Source of the DNA: Leucogyrophana mollusca
Lineage: Eukaryota; Basidiomycota; Agaricomycetes; Boletales
Length of the DNA: 20,733 bases
Direction: 5' to 3'
Assembly: GCA_021014945.1 (NCBI GenBank)
Contig: MU266674.1
Coordinates: forward strand, 3,901 to 24,633
Shown: positions 9,873 to 18,400 of the stretch, one piece after another
Layout: every line of letters begins with the position of its first letter
Numbering within the stretch: the first letter of the stretch is position 1
The notes under the pieces: model-generated
The model's input: the letters and a program-made list of their open reading frames with translations, nothing else
What the model was told of the DNA's origin: nothing
Databases searched by the model: none
Position numbers and translations under genes: made by a program

Positions 9873-10269
9873 CGTTACCTGCAAATATCACCTTTTGACA
9901 CCAATTTCGAGTGAATTCGGAAAAACATAAGGTCCAAGAAACTTACTCGCCCCTGTCCGCTGTGGTACAGAAGGTAGGGATCGGCGGTAAACTCACCGAT
10001 CAGTGATTTCGATCGAGAACGAGAATGCTTCCTAATAAAACATATCATATCGGCTTCAAGGAAGCCTCGGCATTAATCCCACATTGATCCCAGGGACCGC
10101 CCTCAAGGATGGGCCCAATATATACACACACCGGAATCCTCTAGCAAGGGTACTAGTAGGTCAAGATAATGCACTAGTTGCTAGAGGAAATCTTGCACAA
10201 AATACTGACTTCTAATGAGTGGAGTGGTGCAATATTACTACAGGGACAGGTGAGGTGACGAACCTATCT
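9873..10269. other. Non-coding flank of the KDZ gene with a hairpin
   Basis: No gene is supported here. This is the likely 3' flank of the KDZ transposon, but no terminal inverted repeat matching the sequence upstream of 6181 was found by eye. The notable structure is the inverted repeat at 10137-10188. Confidence 0.4.
10137..10188. repeat. Perfect 11-bp inverted repeat (hairpin)
   Basis: The arms tcctctagcaa (10137-10147) and ttgctagagga (10178-10188) are exact reverse complements around a 30-nt loop. Each is flanked inside by an actagt palindrome (near 10152 and 10173). It could be a transposon end remnant, a tiny MITE, or a cruciform-prone site. Confidence 0.7.
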
Positions 10270-10275
10270 AATGGT

Positions 10276-10670
10276 CGCATTCGTGTAGGCACTAACAGTC
10301 GCGTTGAACACGTCAAGGTAGTTGTTGTACCCGTGGGCCGTTGTAACCATACTAAAGGTCAAACGGTCCACCACACGATACCTGACGCAACAAAGCATTA
10401 CACACTAGTGCTGTCAAACCGATCGCAATGCTCGATCGTCAAGTCGTGTTTTTTCGCCAGGTCCCAGACCGGGTTCGCTGGACCATCGGCTATTCGAGTG
10501 CCCTTGGGCCAACTCGCGCCGACCTCTACGGTATACCGCTTTCCAAGCGCCCCAAATTCCAGATTGGACATCCAACCATCCAGTTCTTCACCTCGACAGC
10601 GATGAATTCGCTGATACCCTGGTCGTATAGAACACGCGCAGCGATTATTCCTGCGATTCCACCACCATTT
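10276..10670 (-). pseudogene. Relic of an FAD-dependent polyamine (amine) oxidase N-terminus
   Basis: On the minus strand, one frame from about 10668 reads GGGIAGIIAARVLYDQGISE, the Rossmann FAD-binding glycine motif of flavin amine oxidases. It continues to FIAVE at about 10598. The frame then shifts, and from about 10590 a second frame reads ELDGWMSNLEFGALGKRYTV, EVGASWPKGTRIADGPANPV and WDLAKKHDLTIEH, matching the next block of fungal polyamine oxidases. After a stop near 10398 a further block (YNNYLDVFNATVSAYTN) appears near 10330-10276. Length, order and motifs fit the first 150 or so residues of a roughly 500-residue enzyme. At least one frameshift and the missing C-terminal two thirds show it is dead. 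Confidence 0.7.
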
Positions 10671-10866
10671 GGCGAACATAGGTGTCCTGTAGGCTCGGCG
10701 GCGAGGAGCTTGTCCTGAGTTCAGCGGAGAGGTGTCCCGAGTTAGGCGGGAGAGGCGAGCCTGGGATTTACTGGAAGGGTGACGAATGCTTGTGACCCTG
10801 GAGAAAAGGAAGTTTTTTCCCCCAAGTCCTAAATCGCCTTGATGAAAGACACGCGTTTTCGGTGCC

Positions 10867-11295
10867 TCGAGGTATACGTTTCGGTGATGTAGGACTTGAG
10901 ACGACATCTGAATGGGTGGGAAAGGGGACCGGAAGAGTGGATGTGAGGAATGAACGTGCGTGGGGTGGTGGATGAAAGTGAGACGCCCCTGTGCTGAGCC
11001 TGTGAATGCTGAAAACATCAAGCGCTCACCAAAGTCACGAGGCGCCTTTCGAAGAGTATGTGCACAGCATGCTCACTGTATGTATACAGGGCATAAGAGA
11101 GGGCTCACCTTGAGATAGCTGTGTCCCACACCTTGCCATTATCCCTCAAAATCGTCTTGACCACCTTCACTAATCCCCTACCCGCCACTCTCGTCTGCTC
11201 GCGCCATGTCGGCGTCATTGAACCCCATCGAGTCTTCAGGTGCGCCTCATGGAGCCTGTCGCCCGACGAAAGTCTTCAAAGGACACACCACATGG
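10867..11295 (+). pseudogene. Truncated copy of the WD40 gene: upstream region plus first codons
   Basis: This segment closely matches 13312-13700, the upstream region and first codons of the WD40 gene. Shared blocks include ggtatacgtttcggtgatgt, aagcgctcaccaaag, cacgaggc and the C-rich leader before the ATG. The ATG at 11206 opens a frame reading MSASLNPIESSGAPHG then TKVFKGHTTW, the start of a first WD40 blade, and hits a stop at 11300-11302. The rest of the propeller is absent. It is either a truncated duplicate or the stump of an older paralogue. Confidence 0.65.
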
Positions 11296-11299
11296 GTGA

Positions 11300-13170
11300 G
11301 GTTGGCTTGAAATGCAATGCATTGTTTGATTTGTGAGTCCCGTAGGAACGATTGGTCGGCGGGCAATTGACGTTTCGAGGACGTGAACCATGATTATTAC
11401 ACTTCATATCCTGATGTGACCGCCACCTTGAAGTATGTTGACCTTGAAATCCAGCAGAGAACTGCTTGCGCGCCGATTGCGGGGACCGATTATTGGCTAC
11501 TGGGATTCGCTCCCTATCTTACTATCTGAAAGTGAAGGAAGACGGTAAACAAGCTGGCTTACGCGATGGTCTCCCTGATGCAGTAGTGCTCCCTTGCAAG
11601 AGTTCGGCCACTCCCGTCCGCCGGAGTGGACTGTGTAATCCCACCGCAATCCTGCAGCATAGTCGCCACTATGATAGAGTAAATGATTAGCTTCTTCTCG
11701 TCCCCACTTTTCTCCGTATACTCAGATCAGCGAACAGTTTTTATAGCGGGAGAATGCACTCACAACCCTCTTGATCCAATAAATACTCTGTTCGACTAGC
11801 TTGTAAGCAGCCTCGATGCCCTCAGCTTTGTATATCAGCGCAAAACCCACGAACTTCCTATCACCAGGTGCGGCGTCTTGAGCCCGGGTGTAGGTAGTCT
11901 TCCAGTGATCTCTGTACAGTTCCAGCGCCTATAGTTGAGGAACTGAGAGTTAAAGACGCCGGGAAATCGACACACACTCAGAACACCGTCGCCGATAGGT
12001 TCGCGACTACGGCCATATGTCTAGGCTGAACAGCCAGCCATCTTGCGTGCGAGAGCGCCTTCGTCCGCGTAGTCTTGCGGCCATTCCATGTGCGAGTTGT
12101 GCTTCGGGAAAGTTGTCGATAGAAATGTTGTGCTGTAGCCGTATCTTAGAGGCGCAAAGACAGCTTTACCCTTCTGCGCCATTCGTCGGGGAGCAGACCT
12201 AGCAGATTGCATGGTTCAATGCTTCCGCGCACAGCAGGATAGACCTTGATTGCAAGCTGTTAAGGTTTGCGGTGAGCGATCAAACACGTGTTGAAAGTTT
12301 CGCGACCTTGGCAAGCTTTCGAGACTTGAACTTGAACATACTCGGCCGCTCTTTTTGGGTGACCAGCCGACCGGCCCGTCACAGAACCGTCTACGAGTGG
12401 ATGCTGTATCTAGTGCTTAACGAGGAGAAAGAGCGATAGGTAATTCTCCGAGCGCTGCACTGTCCATGGGATCTTGACCAGTATATTTATCAGCTTCATA
12501 GGGCTTGGTGAAGATGTGCAAGTGCCGGCTGTGCGAGTGCCTGAGGTGTATGGTATGAGTAAACTCTTCCTTCGGGTCATTGTAACTTACCAATTGATGG
12601 ACAATTTGTACCGTAGATGATTGCACAGATATATCCCCGCATTGTGCAGGGTATGTCCAGAGGATCAGTGCTCGGGGCGTGTGTGGTTGATGATCTATAG
12701 CTCGTACATGTCCAACGTCCGCTAATATCGTGCACCTATGAGATTCGCGTACGAATCGTAGCCGCATGATTATCATAGTGCCACTTCAGGCACTCAAAGT
12801 TTGGACATTTTTGAGTTTATATCTCGTCGATAGTGTGGGGTTATGATTGGACATCGAAATGCAGTCACCAGGGAGGGGGGGGGCTTCGAATGTCGCAGAC
12901 GTCTATGTAATTAGCGGCGACTCTAGCGGAGAGCTCCTTTCTTCGATTCCCAGGGATACCATACCGCATCATGACCTGGGGACGATTGAGGGACAGTTCG
13001 TCGTGTCGGCACTAGATGTAGACGTAGGTTGAATCCAGGAAGCACTAACATATTTCAGGTAGTTGTAGCAATATCGTAATCCACTGGAAAAGGATCGACT
13101 GAGGTCTCGAGGCAATCCGGAAGGATTTTTAGGGGTGTATCCAAGGTCACCTGAGCCACGCGACCTTCAT
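11300..13170. other. Gene-poor region with unassigned fragments
   Basis: Apart from the two-exon fragment at 11764-12066, nothing here is supported. A minus-strand open stretch at about 11490-11655 has protein-like composition (RWDYTVHSGGREWPNSC) and may be another exon of that fragment. Open frames at 12417-12776 (minus) and 12847-13032 (plus) lack recognisable domains. A G-run lies near 12873-12888. Confidence 0.35.
11764..12066 (-). CDS. Unrecognised two-exon fragment
   Basis: Function unknown. A minus-strand frame ending at 11987 reads LSHARWLAVQPRHMAVVANL. A GT-AG intron (11986-11929, acceptor CTATAG) joins it in phase to a 55-codon exon (11928-11764) reading LELYRDHWKTTYTRAQDAAP and AEGIEAAYKLVEQSIYWIKR. 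That exon ends at a good GTGAGT donor. Splice quality and amphipathic helices argue that this was a real gene, but I could not extend it convincingly either way. It is probably a fragment, or part of a gene I have not resolved. Confidence 0.3.
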
Positions 13171-13177
13171 TGACCCC

Positions 13178-13700
13178 TCGAGGTATACGTTTCGGTGATG
13201 TAGCACTTGACACTTGGGACGTCATCATTGATGTGAAGGGAGTTAGGACGGGAGCAGTACGGTGGGCGACAATGTGAAGAGAAGGTCAGAGCATGCCCAC
13301 GGGGTTTCGATGCCCCAAGGTATACATTTTGGTGACGTAGCACTTGAGACAACATCTGAATGGGAGGGGGAATGGACGGAAAGAGCGCGAATGAATGCAC
13401 GGGACGTCGAAGGTGTTGGCTAATGATGGCGAGACACCCGTGTGTATGCTGAAAACCTCAAGCGCTCACCAAAGGCACGAGGCACGGCTTCGAACAACAT
13501 GTACACGGCATGCTCACAGCATGTGTAGAGGGCGTGAGAGGGGGTTCACCTTGTATTTAGTAGCTGTGTCCCGCCTCCCACCGCCCTCCCTCAATGTCGC
13601 CTTGAACACCCTCACCAACCTCCCACCCGTCACACTCGTCTCCTCGCAGCATGCCCGGGCCGTCCCGCCATCCGACGCAAGTTTTCAAAGGACGAACAGG
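13178..13700 (+). repeat. Duplicated WD40-upstream block (copies also at 10867-11295)
   Basis: A full-length related copy runs from about 13312 into the WD40 coding start. A short extra copy of the ggtatacgtttcggtgatgt block lies at 13182. Together with 10871 this makes three copies of that motif and two copies of the longer block, all in the same orientation. Confidence 0.65.
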
Positions 13701-14337
13701 AGTTGTCTCAGTTGCATATTTCCCGGATGGCCAGCGCATTGCAAGTGCATCCATAAACAAGACTGTGATCATCTCTAATGTTAAGAGCGGTAGGCAAGAC
13801 GGGAAGCCACTTGACCATAGTGCCGAAATCTGGTGGATAGCCATATCTCTGGATGGCAGGAGAATTGCGTGTGCGACGGAGGGGACCGGGGTGATCATTT
13901 GGGATGCACTGACGCGGGAAGTGGTTTACAAAATCAAATGCGGCTGTGGGCAGTGGCAGACCTATTCCCCAGACGGACGTTGGATTGCAACACTGCGGGT
14001 AGACATTGATAGGGTGGTCCAGTTGTGGGACGCGGACACGGGCAGACCTAGTGGAGAAGCACTGAAGTGTGACGACGATGTCACCTGCATGGCATTCTCG
14101 CCGGATGGGTCGTGGATTGCTGTTGGGTTTGAAGATGGTTCTTTTCAGGTGATAGATATATCGACTGGCGATAGTGTCGTCGGTCCCATAAAAGGCCACA
14201 CAGGTTGTATGAGCTCGGTCGTGTATTTGCGGGATGGATGTCTCCTCGTCACCGCAGCAGAAGAGGAAAGCATCTGTGTCTGGAATTCCGGGAAAAGAGA
14301 AAATGACGCGGGACTGCCGCGTCTGCCGCGCCACTGA
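13651..14337 (+). CDS. Short WD40 repeat protein (about five blades)
   Basis: This is a single-exon 228-residue protein. WD40 blades fold into a beta-propeller used as a protein-binding platform. Blade cores are visible at about residues 10-45 (VFKGRTGVVSVAYFPDGQRI), 55-95 (WWIAISLDGRRIACATEG then VIIWD), 100-135 (YSPDGRWIA then VVQLWDADTG), 140-180 (VTCMAFSPDGSWIAVGFEDG) and 185-220 (IKGHTGCMSSVVYLRDG then ICVWNSG). Several GH and WD dipeptides are degenerate. Five blades are fewer than the seven of a closed ring, and the tail (GLPRLPRH) stops abruptly. The gene may therefore be 3'-truncated, or may need a partner to close. It resembles expanded Agaricomycete WD40 families. Its upstream region is duplicated at 10867-11295. 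Confidence 0.75.
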   Translation: MPGPSRHPTQVFKGRTGVVSVAYFPDGQRIASASINKTVIISNVKSGRQDGKPLDHSAEIWWIAISLDGRRIACATEGTGVIIWDALTREVVYKIKCGCGQWQTYSPDGRWIATLRVDIDRVVQLWDADTGRPSGEALKCDDDVTCMAFSPDGSWIAVGFEDGSFQVIDISTGDSVVGPIKGHTGCMSSVVYLRDGCLLVTAAEEESICVWNSGKRENDAGLPRLPRH

Positions 14338-15441
14338 CACGGCTATGTAAAACACAAGTCTGATCAGTGTGGCTCTCGCTGTCTTCTATGTACCGCCTTG
14401 TCTTCGCGACTATCGTTCTGGTCCGTCGGTGCCCATTCCCAGCCACTCCACCAGCCCCCAACGCTCCTACAACTGCACCAGCGATCCCATACACCTCCTT
14501 CTGTTTCCATTCCCCCAGCAGCACGCCAAACACAGCATCCCTTAGCTATGTAACACATGACAACAAATATAAATCCAAACAACAACAAATGGCCACCAAT
14601 GTGGCCAACGCCTCTTTTTTCAACCCACCACAAACCCTTCTTATTCCTGCAGTGCGCATCAGCATAATGTCCTCTTGAGCCCTGACTACAATGGGTCGAC
14701 CTTGATCTGTGGAAAGGGAGCTCAAAGGACACTGGCTGTACTGCGCACTGGTTATGCGCTTTATCTATCTACTTGTGCAGCACGCGTTGCTGTAGCGTGT
14801 TGCACTGACGAAACACCAATGCAGCATCCTCAGATGTATACACAGGATGATCTGTCGAGGTGACTTGGAGATGGCATAGCCTGACGCGGCATTGACGCGC
14901 GTTGACGCGCCTCTGCTGCGGTGTTGACGCGCCTCTGCCGCGGTGTTGACGCGCTTCTGATGTGGCATTGACTTGACGTTGACATGCCTCTGACATGGCT
15001 ATGACACAATAACCAAGCATACACTATGATAGGCTGGCACAGACCAAAAGACATGATAGAGTTAACAGATGATGGGACTTTAGATAGACCTGCGAAGGGA
15101 GTAATAATCACGATAAAACGTTACAGACACACATACACAATGTTATGCTCTGGTTCGACACAGTCTGGTTCTGTTTATATTACATGAATGCGTCAAGGCC
15201 ACCTCGAATCTCCCAACGAGGGGGGGAAATGTTACGAGGTTGCCTCAAAATTGTGAATAAGCTGGACAGCACAAGTAGCGCTGCCAGTCCGGCGAGAAGA
15301 TGGCGTTGTTGGTGCTCGGGCCCATGTACACCCAGCAATTGATTCAACTGAAAACAAGGCATGTCCGGTATAATACTGCGTAATGAAACTAAGGTAGGTC
15401 TAACTTCTGTTTCACATTCCTTGCCCCCTTCCGCCTGGGTT
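14338..15441. other. Intergenic region with minisatellite
   Basis: No gene is clearly supported. A minus-strand frame at about 14400-14533 encodes a Gly/Ala-rich hydrophobic stretch (YGIAGAVVGALGAGGVAG) that could be a membrane segment, but I cannot build a gene around it. The minisatellite at 14879-15003 is the main feature. The right end is the 3' flank of the long minus-strand transposase gene. Confidence 0.4.
14879..15003. repeat. 22-bp GC-rich minisatellite
   Basis: Units built on gttgacgcgcctctgctgcg start at 14901, 14923 and 14945, exactly 22 bp apart. Diverged partial units lie on both sides (near 14881 and 14979). The centre is most regular and the edges are decayed toward gttgacatgcctctgacatg. 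Confidence 0.8.
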
Positions 15442-18400
15442 TTACACGCTTCCGAGGTGGGAGACTTGGAGGCCGCTGTGATGCTTCCTCAATGCTGCCC
15501 TCACTGAACTCTGGGCCTCTCTGCATGGTAGCATCAGGTGCTGAACACGCATATACAAAAATAACCATCTCACCTCCAGCTCTGTCTCGCTATAGTCACG
15601 GTCGCCATGACTCCAATGAGTGGGTAAATCTGCATATGGGTTCCATCCTCCTTGGTGGTTCCCGGAATCCAAACCCCACTGCTGGTTACCTGCAATTCCC
15701 GCCCTGACAGAGTTTTCGAACATCCTTTCCTCAAAGATAGTCAAGCACTCCAGATCTACATCCACGAAGGCCATAGTTCCTGTCTTCTCGTCGAGGTATT
15801 CCCATGCACGCTGGAGCACAAAAACGCTCTTGTGGTCATCTGGGCCATCTATTGGGAAGTCCAAAAGTAACTTGAAGGTATCATATTGCCGCTGAGTGAT
15901 AACAAGCGTAAGTGCATGGGCAAGTGGAGCGCATCCTAGCCAGGTGTGAACCACTGATTGTGCGCCCGGAATGTTGTGGTAAAACCAATTGGCAATTTGT
16001 GCGTATTCCAGATCTGTAAACTCGCCACAAAATTTGACGCTATAACCCCCTGTGGTCGAAGGAGCGTGCTGTAGAGCGGACAGGTACTGGCCAACGGGGA
16101 GATCTGTGTAGTTATCAGGATGCGGGTGCTCAAGGAGCTTGTGCAGGGTAGTTGTGTGCAGTGAGAGGATTTGGTGGATCTCTGCAGGAAACGGTACCTC
16201 AAGGAACCGCATGATGAAATCTTCGGCATCGAGTGCTTGACTTGCATGCGTCCATTGGCCCAACTGATATTAATTGTTGTAAGTTGGAAATATGTGCCAT
16301 CATCTCGAGGCTTACTCGGATAGCGCGCCGACCGGTATGGTCACGCCAAAGCTCGTCGACAATGTCTTGTTCATTGACAACTTGGTCATGGTTAACTGGA
16401 GTACCAGGGGGGAACTTGCACGCCCGCCATAGTTTGACGTGCCAGGCTGATTGAGGACGTCCATGCTGATTCACTTGGTGCTGAATCAAGCGGACTGGGT
16501 ACCAGTATTTTCCTATCCGAACAAGGGCACCTTTGCCTGCCCTGGATGCAAGTTTGACACAGTCAACCACTATCACAAAGAGAGAGGTGCCTAATCTGAC
16601 TCACAACAGGCGCTTTGAAAGAGGCGCTGCAGCCTTTGATGTACGGGTACTACTCCTGCTGGAGAACGGTAGCACCATGAGTCGGATTCCAACATAAATG
16701 TATACCAGACAGATCTGACGCTTACCGTTGCATTCGTGTCTTGTATGGCATGCAATTGTCACAGATAAACTTTTGCACATGAGTGAGAGCACTTGCGCGG
16801 CCACCTCTCTGGCACGCAATATGGGACCAATTGAAACAGTCTTCGCACATCAACATACCCTCATCTGGCTGTATAGTGTGACCATCACCCCCCAGCCCAC
16901 ATCGGCAGGAGATGGGATATGCTGACTTCTGACTTGTCGACGAGGACGGGGGGAGGGCGGTAGAGTCCATGTTGTCATGAGGACTCCCAAAGGGCATAAT
17001 GTCCTCTGAGTCACTTGAGGGTATACGCATATGCTTCCGCCTGTGTGTTGGTGGATTTGGTTGGCTAGGAGGCTACCGTGATGGCTTCAGGGTTAGACTG
17101 ATTGCAGGTGAGAAAATACACAGACCACTGTGGGCGTTAACGAGTGTTCTGGAACAGCCTCAGCAGCGTCATCCAAAGTCTTCACATAATCAATTGTCCT
17201 GGTGCTTGTAGGGGTTTTCATCCATTTGCGTTCATCTGGCTTCAGTGATCGGATTCCTCGCTTAATCAGTGTCACATTTGGAAGCTCTCCGTTAACTCGA
17301 GTGTTGTCGTATTCACCAAAGTCAAAGTGAATTCCAAAAACTCGTGTTGCCTGCTGTGTCTGGTGATGCACGAAAAAGTTCTGTGCTCTGATTCCGCCTT
17401 GCAGCCGGTAGACAATGCCATAGATGTGATAGCCGTCTGGTGTGGGTATCTCGTTTGAAATGCCAGTCAAGTGCGAAGATATTGTTGCGCCTTTCACTAG
17501 ATGTGCCATGCCACCATCACGAATGCCATCGTAGTCAAAGATATGCTTGCCATCCGGAGTATAACGAGCCATGAAATGGGATCCATCAGTGCCACTGAAA
17601 AATGCGAGTCCCACTATCTCATACATCACACCATGTGTTTCAGCGATGTTATGGGACAGAGGGTGGAGCCGTCATGGTATTTCCCATTTGTTGCGTGGAT
17701 CAGCGTGATCACCGAGGTCCAAAACAAGCATTACCGGCAATTGGATGAACAGTTCAAGAAGGTCGGCCGATCCATTGCAAGTGGGGACACCGTCCATGGT
17801 CCTCCAGCATTGTGCAGACTTGATTGCACGGCGGTTGATCTGAACAAGGTCAGCGAACCATTTTTTGAGGCTACCACCATATTCCTTTGACCGCTCTGCA
17901 GTAAGCTGGAATCCAGTATGGCATGATCTTGTTGGCCGACTTGATATTTGCCAATGGGGTGGTGTACTACCTGGTGTCCCAGTACAAGAATGAAGTATGA
18001 CCGTTTGTCCCTCGAAGTAGGACCGTGCTAAAGGACTTGCAGTCATAGACTCCTTGTCCTTGTAATTCAAAAGGCGACCCAGCCATCCCTAACTGTGGTT
18101 AAACACCTGATCTCCATGAGATCTACATACTACGACTCACTGTCAGTGTACCTGTGCCATCACCGGGGTCTAGAACAATACGACAAGATAGTAGGTTCTT
18201 TCGTAGCCCGTCACGCTGGACCATGAGCAGTTTTGAAGCAGCCTCATGATTGACACCCAGCGACATGCGAAAATCCATTGCTTGATGGAGATCTGATGAC
18301 GGGTGTGATGTCTTGACAGCCCGAAAACGTTCACTGAATTCGACATAGAAGTTGGGTGCAACCGTCGTGAAGGTAAGCTCCAGGGCAGTATCAAGCCAGC

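Noticed and set aside
10219..10605. Plus-strand 128-codon open frame
   Set aside because: It is the antisense shadow of the polyamine oxidase relic.
12417..12776. Minus-strand 119-codon open frame
   Set aside because: No recognisable domain, and an internal GTAAGT...CAG segment disrupts any sensible reading.
12847..13032. Short plus-strand open frame of 61 codons
   Set aside because: It starts in a G-rich run, has no motif and no splice partners.
14367..14678. Plus-strand 103-codon open frame after the WD40 gene
   Set aside because: Composition is Pro/Thr/Ser-rich with no motif, and the antisense frame is equally open. Not supported as a gene.
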